From Paraburkholderia sp. IMGN_8 (lineage in GTDB: Bacteria; Pseudomonadota; Gammaproteobacteria; Burkholderiales; Burkholderiaceae), in NCBI RefSeq assembly GCF_038050405.1, contig NZ_CP150901.1, positions 2,542,001 to 2,606,000 on the forward strand: a DNA stretch of 64,000 nt, given 5' to 3'. Shown piece by piece: positions 8,584 to 18,050 of the stretch. The notes below the pieces were generated by a model. That model saw nothing but the letters and a program-made list of their open reading frames with translations. It was not told the DNA's origin and made no database searches. The position numbers and the translations under genes are program-made. Within the stretch, counting starts at the first letter, position 1; every line of letters begins with the position of its first letter.

Positions 8584-8795
8584 CCGACGCCTTAAAGAAG
8601 AAACACGAAGACATACCTGACGAAACCGTCTTCAACGCCGCCGCCGCGCGCTTGCAAGATGCCGGCAGCGGCCAGCCGCATCTGGACGAGGGCGAGCAGG
8701 ACCCGGCTCCTGTCAACCGGTCAAAATCCGCGCGGCGAGCGCCAGCGCGAGGGCCGGCAGCATCACCACGGCGCCGACTTTCAGGAACTTCATAA
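8580..8795 (+). CDS. Small acidic protein of unknown function (71 aa)
   Basis: The start overlaps the preceding small gene by four bases (ATGA). The N-terminal half (MTDALKKKHEDIPDETVFN, then AAARLQDAGSGQPHLDEGE) looks like a real soluble protein. The C-terminal third is Arg/Ala/Pro-rich and lies antisense to the 3' end of the permease gene, overlapping it by 83 bases. This tail may be a read-on past an ancestral stop. No family is recognised. Confidence 0.5.
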   Translation: MTDALKKKHEDIPDETVFNAAAARLQDAGSGQPHLDEGEQDPAPVNRSKSARRAPARGPAASPRRRLSGTS

Positions 8796-10008
8796 AGCTC
8801 ACGTCTTCGCCTTCGCGGCGAATCGCGTTGAGCCAGAGGATTGTCGCGAGCGAGCCGGTAATCGACAGATTCGGGCCCAGATCGACGCCGATCAGCAGCG
8901 CGTCGATCACACGTTCGGGGCTGTGCGCCTGCATCACGGTCGAGCTTGCGATCAGACCGGCCGGCAAGTTGTTCATCAGATTGCTGGCGATCGCGACGAT
9001 GCCGCCGGCCGATGCCGCCGTCGCCAGTTCGCTGTGTTGCGTCGCGCGTTGCACGGCACTTGCCAGCGTTGTGATGACGCCTGTGTGATCGAGCATCTCG
9101 ACCAGCACGAACAATGCCGCCACCAGCGGCAGCACGCTCCACGAGATTTCTTTGACCAGTGGCAGCGGCGACTTGCGCTCCTGAATCAGCACGACCGTGG
9201 CGGTCAGCGCGCCGAGTATCGCGGTGGGCAAGCCGAGCGGGATATTGTACGCGGAGACCGTCAGCAAGACGACGGCGGTGACCGCGATGCCCGCGAGCGC
9301 GACGCGTCCGCTCGACGACAACTCGAGCGGCTCGAGATCCGCCTCGCAAACGCCGGCGAGTGCCTCGCGCTGGGTCCAGCGCAATAGGACGTAGGTGGCG
9401 GCGATCGACAGCAGCGACGGTAGCGTGAAGCGCATCAGCCAGGGGCCGAGTGCGGGCGTGTGGTTGCCGTATAGCACCAGGTTAGCCGGATTCGAGATCG
9501 GCAGCACGAAGCTGGCGGCATTCGCGATGAACGCGCACACGAACAACAGCGGCAGAGGATGCGTTTTTGCTTTCCTGGCGGCCGCGAACACCGCGGGGGT
9601 GAGGACTACTGCGGCGGCATCATTGGAGAGGAATGCGGTGATGACCACGCCGACCAGATAGACCAGCAGGAACAATTTTCTTGGCGAGCCCTTCGCGTGG
9701 TTGACCGCCAGCACGGCGACCCAGTCGAACAGGCCTTCGCGGCGGCCGACTTCGGACAGCGCCATCATGCCGAACAGGAACAGATAGACGTCTGTGCCTT
9801 TTTCTATGGCCTGGATGGCCAGGTCGACCGGCAATAGTCTGAGTGAGACTAGCAGTAGCGCGCCGGCTACGGCCCAGATGGCTTCAGGCCATTTGAATGG
9901 CCGGGAAATGACGCCGGCCGTGGCGGCTGCGGCGATGCCCCAGGAGAGAAATAGGGTACTCACTATGGTGGTTTGACGCGTGGCGATTTGGGGTGGATGC
10001 GGCAGCAT
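8713..10008 (-). CDS. ArsB/NhaD-type anion permease
   Basis: About 431 residues with around 11 hydrophobic segments. The ion-transporter signatures ITAFLSNDAAAVVLTPAV, VLPISNPANLVLYG and ASNLMNNLPAGLIA occur as two pseudo-repeated half-sites, as in ArsB-like members of the IT superfamily. The substrate could be arsenite or another anion; no arsC or arsR-type arsenic operon is adjacent, so arsenite is unproven. The ATG at 10008 is chosen because the longer frame runs into repeat copy C. The 3' end overlaps a convergent small gene. Confidence 0.85.
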   Translation of the reverse strand: MLPHPPQIATRQTTIVSTLFLSWGIAAAATAGVISRPFKWPEAIWAVAGALLLVSLRLLPVDLAIQAIEKGTDVYLFLFGMMALSEVGRREGLFDWVAVLAVNHAKGSPRKLFLLVYLVGVVITAFLSNDAAAVVLTPAVFAAARKAKTHPLPLLFVCAFIANAASFVLPISNPANLVLYGNHTPALGPWLMRFTLPSLLSIAATYVLLRWTQREALAGVCEADLEPLELSSSGRVALAGIAVTAVVLLTVSAYNIPLGLPTAILGALTATVVLIQERKSPLPLVKEISWSVLPLVAALFVLVEMLDHTGVITTLASAVQRATQHSELATAASAGGIVAIASNLMNNLPAGLIASSTVMQAHSPERVIDALLIGVDLGPNLSITGSLATILWLNAIRREGEDVSFMKFLKVGAVVMLPALALALAARILTG

Positions 10009-10024
10009 ACCTGATGTTGTCTGT

Positions 10025-10990
10025 ATGCCTGCGGTGTTGGTTTTGTGCTTTTTGCCTTTGGCGGTGGCATTTGTCTGTGTGCCTGCGGGGTTGGCCTTTC
10101 CCTGATTTCTTCGTGGTCTATTAGCGTCGCCCCTGTGCGGGGCAGGCACTTACTTTCTTTGCCGCCGCAAAGAAAGTAAGCAAAGAAAGCGGCTTCACAC
10201 CGCTAATTCTTAAGCGGGTCCCCTGGCTTGGAGGAGGTAGTGGAGCATCTGGAATCGGTGTTCTCGCACACTCCGCCCTGGTGACAAGGCAGTCATTCTT
10301 CCGGCGGCGCTGCGCGCGCCGCAGCGGTACTTCATAAAACCGTCGGGCGCTTTTCGCGCCTGCGGTTGCTCAGGTGCAACGGCTTGTATTTGCTGCGTTA
10401 GCGTAGCTCGCGGCTGCGTTTCGTCCGGCACTTTTTCGGTGCCTGCGGTGGCTCGTCCTCATGTCCCCCTGCCTCACCGAGGCGCTAGCGTCTCACTCGC
10501 ACTGGTGGTTTGCACTCGCACACTTGGACATCTCGCCGAGGCGAAGCCGATGGCCCCCACCAAACCAAAACAAAGCCCCTGGTTTCCCTGCAGACCGTTC
10601 CAGCGAGCACGCAGTGCGAGGCCGGAAAAATGACGCCGGAGGCGCCTATCTGCTATCGGTGTTGGGAAGTACCGCCACGGCGCGCGCAGTGCCGCCGGAA
10701 GAATGACTGCCTTGTCACCAGGGCGGAGTGTGCGAGGACACCGATTCCAGATGCTCCACTGCCTCCTCCAAGCCGCGGGACCCGCTTAAGAATTAGCGGT
10801 GTGAAGCCGCTTTCTTTGCTTACTTTCTTTGCGGCGGCGCCCCGAAGGAAGTCCACTTGGTGGGCAAAGAAAGTAAGTGCCTGCCCCGTACAGGGGCAAC
10901 GCTAATAAACCACTAAGAAATCAGGGAAAGGCCACCATCGCGGGCACACAGCCAAAAAGCGCCGAGCAGGCAAAAACCCCAATTACCTTC
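10025..10990. repeat. Foldback repeat, copy C
   Basis: Left arm about 10025-10335, middle about 10336-10665, right arm about 10666-10990. Same orientation as copy A: the middle carries the GGCACTTTTTCGGTGCCTGC segment on the left and CTCGCCGAGGCGAAGCCGA on the right. The right arm has the same roughly 28-base insertion (near 10838-10866) as copy B. It fills the space between the divergent permease and cytochrome b561 genes. Short frames in it correspond to those in the other copies and are not called as genes. Confidence 0.87.
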
Positions 10991-11120
10991 ACTACGACAA
11001 CAATCTGTTCTCCCCCACCCTCCTATTCAGTTTTCATTGTCTTACCTACTATCCGCATTCGCACGAAGCAAAAAGCACGCGGCACGCAGCACACGCTACA
11101 GCGCCTCACACCAGGTAAGC

Positions 11121-11684
11121 ATGAAAAACCCAAACTCCGGTCCTTCGGACATAACCCACTACAGCACGCCAGCCATCGCCCTCCACTGGCTAATCGCGCT
11201 GCTGATCGCCAGCGCGTTCTATATCGGCTGGATCATGACCGACATCCCCGGCTTCACGCCCACCAAGCTGAAGTATTTCTCCTGGCACAAGTGGATCGGC
11301 GTCACAGTATTCGTACTGGCCATAGCACGCGTCCTATGGCGCGCCACCCACCGCGCGCCGGCGCTGCACAGCGCCACGCCCACGTGGCAGAAGGCTGCGG
11401 CCCATCTCGTGCACGGCGTGCTCTACCTGCTGATGCTCGCGATTCCGTTGTCCGGCTACCTCTATAGCTCCGCCGCCGGCATTCAGGTCGTCTATCTCGG
11501 CATCGTGCCGCTACCCACCCTCATCGGCCCGGATCAGGCGCTCAAAGCCACGCTGCGCACCGTCCACGTGCTGCTCAATTACACGCTGCTGGCACTGGTC
11601 GTCATGCACGTGCTGGCGGCGCTCAAGCATCAGTTCGTCGATCGCGACGGACTGCTCGCGCGCATGATTCCGTTCCTCAAGTAA
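11121..11684 (+). CDS. Cytochrome b561 family protein
   Basis: A 187-residue, four-helix membrane cytochrome. Histidines typical of di-haem b561 lie in the helices (ALHWLIALLI, WHKWIGVTVF, AAHLVHGVLYLL, LRTVHVLLNY, VVMHVLAALKH). It probably moves electrons between quinones and a periplasmic partner. The ATG at 11121 has an AGGTAA ribosome site; the longer frame has no support. Two yceI-like genes follow on the same strand, the same arrangement as E. coli yceJ-yceI, so the periplasmic YceI lipocalins are probable functional partners. Confidence 0.92.
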   Translation: MKNPNSGPSDITHYSTPAIALHWLIALLIASAFYIGWIMTDIPGFTPTKLKYFSWHKWIGVTVFVLAIARVLWRATHRAPALHSATPTWQKAAAHLVHGVLYLLMLAIPLSGYLYSSAAGIQVVYLGIVPLPTLIGPDQALKATLRTVHVLLNYTLLALVVMHVLAALKHQFVDRDGLLARMIPFLK

Positions 11685-11769
11685 GGAGCGATTCGCTCCA
11701 GCATGTTGGCAATCTAATTCCCAGCGGTGTTCAATCAACGCGCGCGGGTTCGATAGGATGCGTACCACT

Positions 11770-12333
11770 ATGAAATCAAACCTTTATCACTCGATTCTCG
11801 CCGGCGTCGCCGCCCTGTCCTTGCTCGGCGCCAGCCTCGCCCACGCCGATGTCGACGCGAGCAAAAGCAGCGTCATCGCAACGACCAAACAGATGAATGT
11901 ACCTGTGGACGGCAAGTTCAAGAAGTTCTCGGCGCAGCTGAATTTCGATCCGGCCAAGCCCACCGTCGGCAGCGCCAACGTGTCGATCGATACCGGCAGC
12001 TACGACCTCGGCGCCGACGACTACAACAAGCAGGCTCAAGGCAAGGAATGGTTTGATAGTGCGACCTATCCTGCCGCGACCTTCGTGTCGAGCGCGATCG
12101 CGCCGGCCGGCGGCAATCAGTACAAGATCACCGGCAAGCTCACGATCAAGGGCAAATCGCAAACGGTCGTGGTGCCGGTCACGATCGCCAGCCAAGGCAC
12201 GACGCAAACCTTCGACGGCTCATTGCCGATCAAACGCTCGCAGTTCGATGTCGGCACCGGCGAATGGAAAGACACGTCGGTCGTCGCCGACGAAGTCGTC
12301 ATCAAATTCCATATCGTCGCTTCGAAGAAATAA
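11770..12333 (+). CDS. YceI-family periplasmic protein (first copy)
   Basis: A 187-residue protein with a signal peptide (hydrophobic core about residues 8-25, ending ASLAHA). The YceI lipocalin-like barrel follows. Family motifs seen are GSANVSIDTGSYDLG, KEWFDSATYPAATF and the KLTIKGKSQTVVVPV strand. YceI proteins bind polyisoprenoid or quinone-like lipids. The second in-frame ATG (11770) is taken because AGGA lies upstream of it and the signal peptide then begins MKSN. Second gene of the b561-yceI-yceI group. Confidence 0.9.
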   Translation: MKSNLYHSILAGVAALSLLGASLAHADVDASKSSVIATTKQMNVPVDGKFKKFSAQLNFDPAKPTVGSANVSIDTGSYDLGADDYNKQAQGKEWFDSATYPAATFVSSAIAPAGGNQYKITGKLTIKGKSQTVVVPVTIASQGTTQTFDGSLPIKRSQFDVGTGEWKDTSVVADEVVIKFHIVASKK

Positions 12334-12431
12334 CTGAAGCAAACAAGCGACCCCGCACTTTTTAGCGCCTCCAAAGAAGTCTCTTTTGAAGCATCTTTAG
12401 ACGCATTTTTTTGAATCACCTGGAGAAGAAC

Positions 12432-13010
12432 TTGAAGAAACAACTTTTGCTCGCCGCCGGCGCGCTCGCCGCAGCCCTGTCGTTCAACGCAATGGCCACC
12501 GATACGTATCAGCTCGACCCGACGCACACGTACCCGAGCTTCGAAACCGACCACTTCGGCGGTTTGTCGATCTGGCGCGGCAAGTTCAAGAAGAGCAGCG
12601 GCACCGTGGTGCTGGATCGCGCGGCCAAGACCGGCACGGTCGACGTGACGATCGATATGAGCTCGGTGGATATTGGCAACGACAAGCTGGACTCGGAACT
12701 GGTCACGGACAAGTTCTTCGACGCCGCGAAGTTCCAGACCGCGACCTACAAGGGCACGCAGATTCGCTTCGACGGCGACAAGCCGGTGGAAGTGATCGGC
12801 ACGCTGACACTGCATGGCGTGACCAAGCCGGTCAACCTGAAAATCGAATCGTTCAAGTGCTTCATGAACCCGATGCTCAAGCGCGAAGTGTGCGGCACGG
12901 AATCGACCGCGACGTTCAATCGCGACGACTTCGGCGTCGACTTCGGCAAGACCTACGGCTTCAAGATGCTGACCACGCTGAATATCCAGGCTGAAGGCAT
13001 CAAGCAGTAA
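12432..13010 (+). CDS. YceI-family periplasmic protein (second copy)
   Basis: A 192-residue protein. The start is taken as TTG at 12432, preceded by GGAG at good spacing. Translation then gives a typical signal peptide ([17 protein letters not shown], cleavage near AMA). The mature YceI domain starts [20 protein letters not shown] and includes [15 protein letters not shown] and [11 protein letters not shown]. Two cysteines (FKCFMN and REVCGTE) could form a disulfide. It lies about 100 bases behind the first yceI copy; the two are clearly diverged. Confidence 0.9.
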   Translation: MKKQLLLAAGALAAALSFNAMATDTYQLDPTHTYPSFETDHFGGLSIWRGKFKKSSGTVVLDRAAKTGTVDVTIDMSSVDIGNDKLDSELVTDKFFDAAKFQTATYKGTQIRFDGDKPVEVIGTLTLHGVTKPVNLKIESFKCFMNPMLKREVCGTESTATFNRDDFGVDFGKTYGFKMLTTLNIQAEGIKQ

Positions 13011-13188
13011 TCGTCAGCAGCACGGTGCCTTGCCCAGGCGGAGCAAGGTACTATTATGGTTTGGCATCCGGCGCGCGGCGAATCATTCCAAACGCGTCCG
13101 GACGCCCGACGCAGCGAGCCATACGCGGGGCAGCACCAGCGAGGCGCTGACGTTCCTGCCCCGCTGCTGATACCCGTTTCCGCCATCC

Positions 13189-14355
13189 ATGAGTTCTGCA
13201 AGCCGCCGCATCGCGCACCTGGACATGGACGCGTTCTACGCGTCGGTTGAGCTTTTGCGCTATCCGGAACTGCGCGGCAAGGCGGTGGTGATTGGCGGCG
13301 GCCGCAACGGCGCGCCGCAAACGCTGGAAGACGGCACGCGCCGCTTCGCGCGCTTGCGCGATTACGCGGGTCGCGGGGTGGTCACCACCTCAACCTATGA
13401 AGCTCGCGCGCTCGGCGTGTTCTCGGCAATGGGCATGATGAAAGCCGCGATGCTCGCGCCGGACGCGATTCTGCTGCCAACCGACTTCGAATCTTATCGC
13501 CACTACTCGCGCCTGTTCAAAGCGGCGGTCGCCACGTTTACCGACCGGATCGAAGACCGCGGCATCGACGAAATCTATATCGATCTCACCGAGGTGCCCG
13601 GCGAACCGCGCGAGATTGCCGCGCAAATCAAGCAGGCGGTCAATCAGGCAACCGGCCTCACCTGCTCCATCTGCGTGGCGCCGAACAAGCTGCTGGCGAA
13701 GATCGGCTCCGAACTCGACAAACCCGACGGACTCACGATTCTGACGCCGGCCGACGTGCCGCTGCGGGTCTGGCCGCTGCCGGTGCGCAAGGTCAACGGG
13801 ATCGGGCCGAAGGCGGCGGAAAAGCTGACCGCGCTTGGCCTTACCACCGTCGGCGATCTGGCGGCGGCGGACCTGGGGCTGTTGCAGGACAACTTCGGCC
13901 GCAGCTATTCGGCGTGGCTCACGCAAGTCGCGCAAGGCTACGACGAGCGGCCGGTGGTCGTCGAATCGGAGCCCAAGTCGATGAGCCGCGAGACAACCTT
14001 CGAGCGCGATCTGCATCCGCGTCACGACCGGCCGGCGCTGTCTACTTCGTTTACCAGCTTGTGCGTGCGTGTCGCAGAAGACCTCGTGCGCAAGGGTTAT
14101 GTGGGCCGGACCGTGGGCATCAAGCTGCGCTATGACGATTTCCGCACGGTCACGCGCGATCTGACCTTGGACGAGCCGACCGCGGACGCGACCGAGATAC
14201 GGCGCGCGGCGACCGAATGTCTGAGACGGGTGGAATTGAACCGCAAGCTGCGTCTGCTAGGTGTGCGCGTGAGCGCTTTGACGCCGGCCAACGCGCAACC
14301 CGTGAAGCAGCGTGTGCCGGTTCAGGCCGATTTACCCTTTACCAGCGACGAGTAA
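13189..14355 (+). CDS. dinB: DNA polymerase IV (Y-family, DinB)
   Basis: A 388-residue translesion polymerase. Metal-binding acidic motifs are HLDMDAFYASVE (about residues 10-21) and DRGIDEIYIDLTE (about 123). A helix-hairpin-helix (KVNGIGPKAAEKLTALGL) and the little-finger domain follow. The C-terminal QADLPF matches a beta-clamp-binding motif. No LexA box of the CTGT-N8-ACAG type is seen upstream, so SOS control is not evident. The 3' end overlaps the convergent sensor kinase gene by 34 bases. Confidence 0.93.
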   Translation: MSSASRRIAHLDMDAFYASVELLRYPELRGKAVVIGGGRNGAPQTLEDGTRRFARLRDYAGRGVVTTSTYEARALGVFSAMGMMKAAMLAPDAILLPTDFESYRHYSRLFKAAVATFTDRIEDRGIDEIYIDLTEVPGEPREIAAQIKQAVNQATGLTCSICVAPNKLLAKIGSELDKPDGLTILTPADVPLRVWPLPVRKVNGIGPKAAEKLTALGLTTVGDLAAADLGLLQDNFGRSYSAWLTQVAQGYDERPVVVESEPKSMSRETTFERDLHPRHDRPALSTSFTSLCVRVAEDLVRKGYVGRTVGIKLRYDDFRTVTRDLTLDEPTADATEIRRAATECLRRVELNRKLRLLGVRVSALTPANAQPVKQRVPVQADLPFTSDE

Positions 14356-15782
14356 CTGGTGGTTTCAGAGGAAGCAGGCACGCCGGCATTCAAGCGCGCC
14401 GCCGGCAGGTCGCTCTCCGTGCGCGACGCCGCGATTGAAAACGCAAACGTGTTGACGCCGTGCGCGCTTTCCACCGACACCGTGCCGCGATGCATCTCCG
14501 CGATCGCCTTCACGATCGCCAGACCTAGCCCGTGGTTTTCGCGGCTATTGGTGCGCGACACTTCCGCGCGATAGAAGCGGTCGAACAGATGTTCAAGCAC
14601 CGCGGGCTCGATCGGCTCGCCAGGATTGGCCACCGCTATCCTCAATTGATCCGCTTCACGCGCGATCGTCACCGTGATCGCCGCGCCGGGCGCGCAGTGC
14701 TGGATCGCGTTCATCAGCAGATTCGTGCACGCGCGGCCGAACAGCGAGCGGTTCACGCGCGCCATTGCGTCGCCGCGTAACTGCGCATGCACGCGCGCTT
14801 CTTCAAGCGGAATCTCGAGAAACTCCAGCGTATGCGCGACTTCCGCGGCCAGCGACAACTCGACCAGACCCGTCGCCCGCTCGCCCTGATCGGCGCGGGC
14901 GAGGAACAGCATGTCGTTGATGATCGTGCGCATGCGTTCGAACTCTTCGAGATTCGATTGCAGCGTATGGCGCAGATCGTCGACCGAGCGGTTGCGCGTC
15001 AACGCCACTTCGGTTTGCCCGATCAGAATCGTCACCGGCGTGCGCAATTCGTGCGCGACGTCTGCATTGAACGATTCGAGGCGGCCATACGCGCCGTCCA
15101 ACCGTTCAAGCGCGCCGTTGAAGGAGTTGGCGAGGTCGTTCAGTTCGAGCGGCAGCGAAGCGGTATTCAGCCGCTGCGAACGGTTGTTCGGGCTCACCGC
15201 GGAGGCGTCTCTCGTCAAGCGCGTCAACGGCGCGAGGCCCAATCGCGTCACCGAGTAACTGAGCAACAGCACGGCCAGACTGCCTAACGCCGACAGCGCG
15301 GCGAGCGCAAAACCGAACACACGCATGGTGATCACGTTCGGCGAACAACTCGCGGCGACCTGCAATTGCACGGGCGGACGCGCGCCGTAAGCCGGTATCG
15401 GCATCGTAATGGTGAGCATGTCCGCGCCGCCGCCCACTGGCGAAACGCGCGCGTAGCCGCCCTGCCAGCTCTTCACCGCCGGCCCCTCGATGGGCTTGCC
15501 GTAGTGGAAATTCGGGTCGGCGCTCGACACCGAATACGTCGTGCTGCCGTCGCGCGGTGTCATGTCGGTGAGTTTTTCGCGCGCCATGCGCCACTTTTCC
15601 GGCGTCCCCGCGTGATAAACGATGATGCGTGCGACCTCCGTGCGACCGTCGAGCGACTCGCGCAGGTGACGTTCGAGTTGCGTGCGCAACACCAGAAACA
15701 GCCCTGTTCCGACCAGCGTGAACACGAGCAGCGCGACGAGTGCGAACATCAACGCGAGGCGGCGGGCGATCGAACGGTTCAT
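14322..15782 (-). CDS. Heavy-metal-type sensor histidine kinase (IrlS/CusS-like)
   Basis: A 486-residue inner-membrane kinase. Two membrane helices (about 8-30 and 155-177) bracket a periplasmic domain of about 125 residues. Then come HAMP, the dimerisation domain with phospho-acceptor H244 (DVAHELRTP) and the ATPase domain (LLMNAIQH and ENHGLGLAIVK). The start ATG overlaps the regulator gene by four bases, so the pair is coupled. It is the last gene of the RND operon and probably senses the pump's substrate. Members of this group respond to metals, but the adjacent permease looks like a drug exporter, so the ligand is open. Confidence 0.9.
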   Translation of the reverse strand: MNRSIARRLALMFALVALLVFTLVGTGLFLVLRTQLERHLRESLDGRTEVARIIVYHAGTPEKWRMAREKLTDMTPRDGSTTYSVSSADPNFHYGKPIEGPAVKSWQGGYARVSPVGGGADMLTITMPIPAYGARPPVQLQVAASCSPNVITMRVFGFALAALSALGSLAVLLLSYSVTRLGLAPLTRLTRDASAVSPNNRSQRLNTASLPLELNDLANSFNGALERLDGAYGRLESFNADVAHELRTPVTILIGQTEVALTRNRSVDDLRHTLQSNLEEFERMRTIINDMLFLARADQGERATGLVELSLAAEVAHTLEFLEIPLEEARVHAQLRGDAMARVNRSLFGRACTNLLMNAIQHCAPGAAITVTIAREADQLRIAVANPGEPIEPAVLEHLFDRFYRAEVSRTNSRENHGLGLAIVKAIAEMHRGTVSVESAHGVNTFAFSIAASRTESDLPAARLNAGVPASSETTSYSSLVKGKSA

Positions 15783-16465
15783 GGCAGTTCGGCCTCTTCA
15801 CGCACTTCGAGCACGTAGCCCATGCCGCGCACGGTGTGCAACAGCTTCGACGGAAATGGGCCGTCGAGCTTGGCGCGCAATCGTTTGATCGCGGTTTCGA
15901 CCACGTTCGTATGGCTATCGAAATTTACGTCCCACACCAGTTCGGTAATCGCGGTTTTCGACAGGATGTCGCCTTGCCGGCGCGCCAGCACGCTAAGCAA
16001 CTGGAATTCCTTGGCGGTCAGGTCGAGGCGCACGCCGTCGCGGGTCGCGCGCCGGCCAATCAGATCGACGAACAGGTCGCCGACGGAAATCAGTGTCGAT
16101 TCCTGCGCGCGCGTGCGGCGCGCCAATGCATGCAGCCGCTCGACCAGTTCGAGGAACGAAAAGGGTTTGGTGAGGTAGTCGTCCGCGCCTTCGCGCAGGC
16201 CGCGCACGCGGTCGTTCACATGATCGCGCGCGGTCAGCATGATGACCGGCGTCGACTTGCGCATCCGCAGCGCCTTCAGCACGCTGAAGCCGTCGCGTTT
16301 GGGCAGCATCACGTCGAGGACGATCACGTCGTAATCGAATTCGGTAGCCAGATGCATGCCTTCCTCGCCGTCGAGCGCGACGTCGACGACCCAGCCCTGC
16401 TCTGTCAAACCGGAGCGCAGGTAGTCCACCACCTTATGCTCGTCTTCAACGATCAGCAATTTCAT
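15779..16465 (-). CDS. OmpR-family response regulator (IrlR/CusR-like)
   Basis: A 228-residue protein. The receiver domain has the acidic pocket E7/D8 and phospho-acceptor D51 (VLDVMLPKRDG), the switch region MLTARD and the conserved Lys in DDYLTKPF. The OmpR winged helix follows (LTAKEFQLLSVLARR, then THVVETAIKRLRAKLD-like sequence near the end). It is cotranscribed with the sensor kinase and, from orientation and spacing (about 80 bases), with the upstream efflux genes. It probably activates that operon. Confidence 0.92.
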   Translation of the reverse strand: MKLLIVEDEHKVVDYLRSGLTEQGWVVDVALDGEEGMHLATEFDYDVIVLDVMLPKRDGFSVLKALRMRKSTPVIMLTARDHVNDRVRGLREGADDYLTKPFSFLELVERLHALARRTRAQESTLISVGDLFVDLIGRRATRDGVRLDLTAKEFQLLSVLARRQGDILSKTAITELVWDVNFDSHTNVVETAIKRLRAKLDGPFPSKLLHTVRGMGYVLEVREEAELP

Positions 16466-16544
16466 GCGCGTCCCCTTGTGTCTGCATTATATGAAACGCC
16501 TCGCCGCGATCTTTCCTGCCTGGCCTTGTCATCTTCTATCCGGC

Positions 16545-18050
16545 TCACTTTGCGGGAGCCATCGCCTCCTTCGTGTCCCTGGCCGCCTGATTGTCGGCCG
16601 CGCTAGTGGAAACATCCCAGCCGCCGCCGAGCGCTTTCACCAGCGCGACCGACAAGGTCATCTGCTGACCGCGGATCTGCACGTCCTGGCGCTCGCTCGT
16701 CAGCAGCGACTGCTGCGCGGTGATGACGTCGAGGTAAGCGACAAGACCGCCCGAATAGCGGTCGTTGGCGAGCGACAGCAGATGCTGCGCATCGGTCACC
16801 GCTTCGTGCGATTCCTTCGCCGCGCCGTCGAGCACCGAGAGGCCGGTGATGCCGTCCTGCACCTGCTGGAATGCGTTGAGCACGGTCTGCCGGTAGTTCG
16901 CCTCGGTAGCTTTGTAGCCTTCACTCGCGAACTCGACGTTCGCCGCGCGGCGGCCGCCGTCGAACAGCACCTGGCCGACCGCCGCGCCGAGCGTCCACAT
17001 CAAGGTGGGCGCGCTCAGCAAACTGGCGAACTGCGTGCTCTCCCAACCGATGCCCGGCGTCAGTGTCAGGCTCGGAAAGAACGCCGCTTTGGCGACGCCG
17101 ATCTGCGCATTCGCAGCGGCCATCGCGCGTTCTGCCGATGCGACATCGGGGCGGCGCTGCAACACGTCGCTCGGCACACCGAGCGGGATCGACGGCACCT
17201 GCACATCGAGAACCTTGGGCTCGATCGCGAACTGCGGAGCGGGTACGCCGACCAGAGCAGCGATCGCGTGTTCGAATTGCGCGCGCTGATTCAGCAGCAA
17301 TTGCGCCTGCACGCGTGTCGAATCGAGTTGCGATTTTTGCTGCAACACGTTCAGCCCGGAAACCGCGCCGAGGTCATGCTGGGAGGTGACGTAGTCGAGC
17401 GCCTGTTGCTGCAGCTTCACCGATCGATTCAGCACGTCGATCTCGGCGTCGAGCTCGCGCAGCGAGAAATAATCGGTGGCGAGGTCGGCGCTCAGCACGA
17501 GCCGCGCGTTGGCGAGGTCATCGGCCGATTGCTCAACCGAGGCCGTCGCGCCTTCCACCTCGCGACGTATCCGGCCGAATAGATCGGTGTCGTAGTTGAC
17601 CGTGAGGCCGAGTTGAAGATTGTTCTGTACCGTCGAATGCGTCGGCGTGGCGTAGTTGGTGAGCGGACGGTTCTTCGAAATCCTGAAGCGCGACGCCGAC
17701 GCCGCCAGATCGACCTCGGGAATCCGTTGCGCGCTGGTATTGGCGAGCGTCGCTTTGGCCTGCGCATAGTGGGCGCTGGCCGCGGCCAGCGTCTGATTTT
17801 GGGCGAGCGCCTGCGTTTCCAGCGCGGCGAGCGTCGCATCGCCGAAGCCGCTCCACCAGTCAGGCGAGATCGGCGCATGCGAAGGAACGGCCACGCGCCA
17901 GTAGGAATCGGTTTGCCACGCAGGCGGCACCTCGGCCTGCGGCCGCTGATAATCCGGCCCGACCGTGCACGCGGCCACTACCGCAACGCTCGCCGCGCTC
18001 GCAGCGGCCGTCAGCATGGCGCCTGCCCTGCAAGCGGCCGCCCGTTTCAC
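16545..18050 (-). CDS. RND outer-membrane factor lipoprotein (NodT family)
   Basis: A 501-residue TolC-like lipoprotein. The N-terminal signal ends in a lipobox (VVAAC-TVGPDY), so it should be lipidated. The two half-repeats of the outer-membrane-factor family follow (PDWWSGFGDATL and the LGVPSDVLQRRPDVASAE signature). It forms the exit duct for the adaptor and permease encoded upstream. The first codons overlap the adaptor gene by four bases (ATGA). A C-terminal Asp/Ala-rich tail of about 25 residues is not a family feature. Confidence 0.93.
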   Translation of the reverse strand: MKRAAACRAGAMLTAAASAASVAVVAACTVGPDYQRPQAEVPPAWQTDSYWRVAVPSHAPISPDWWSGFGDATLAALETQALAQNQTLAAASAHYAQAKATLANTSAQRIPEVDLAASASRFRISKNRPLTNYATPTHSTVQNNLQLGLTVNYDTDLFGRIRREVEGATASVEQSADDLANARLVLSADLATDYFSLRELDAEIDVLNRSVKLQQQALDYVTSQHDLGAVSGLNVLQQKSQLDSTRVQAQLLLNQRAQFEHAIAALVGVPAPQFAIEPKVLDVQVPSIPLGVPSDVLQRRPDVASAERAMAAANAQIGVAKAAFFPSLTLTPGIGWESTQFASLLSAPTLMWTLGAAVGQVLFDGGRRAANVEFASEGYKATEANYRQTVLNAFQQVQDGITGLSVLDGAAKESHEAVTDAQHLLSLANDRYSGGLVAYLDVITAQQSLLTSERQDVQIRGQQMTLSVALVKALGGGWDVSTSAADNQAARDTKEAMAPAK

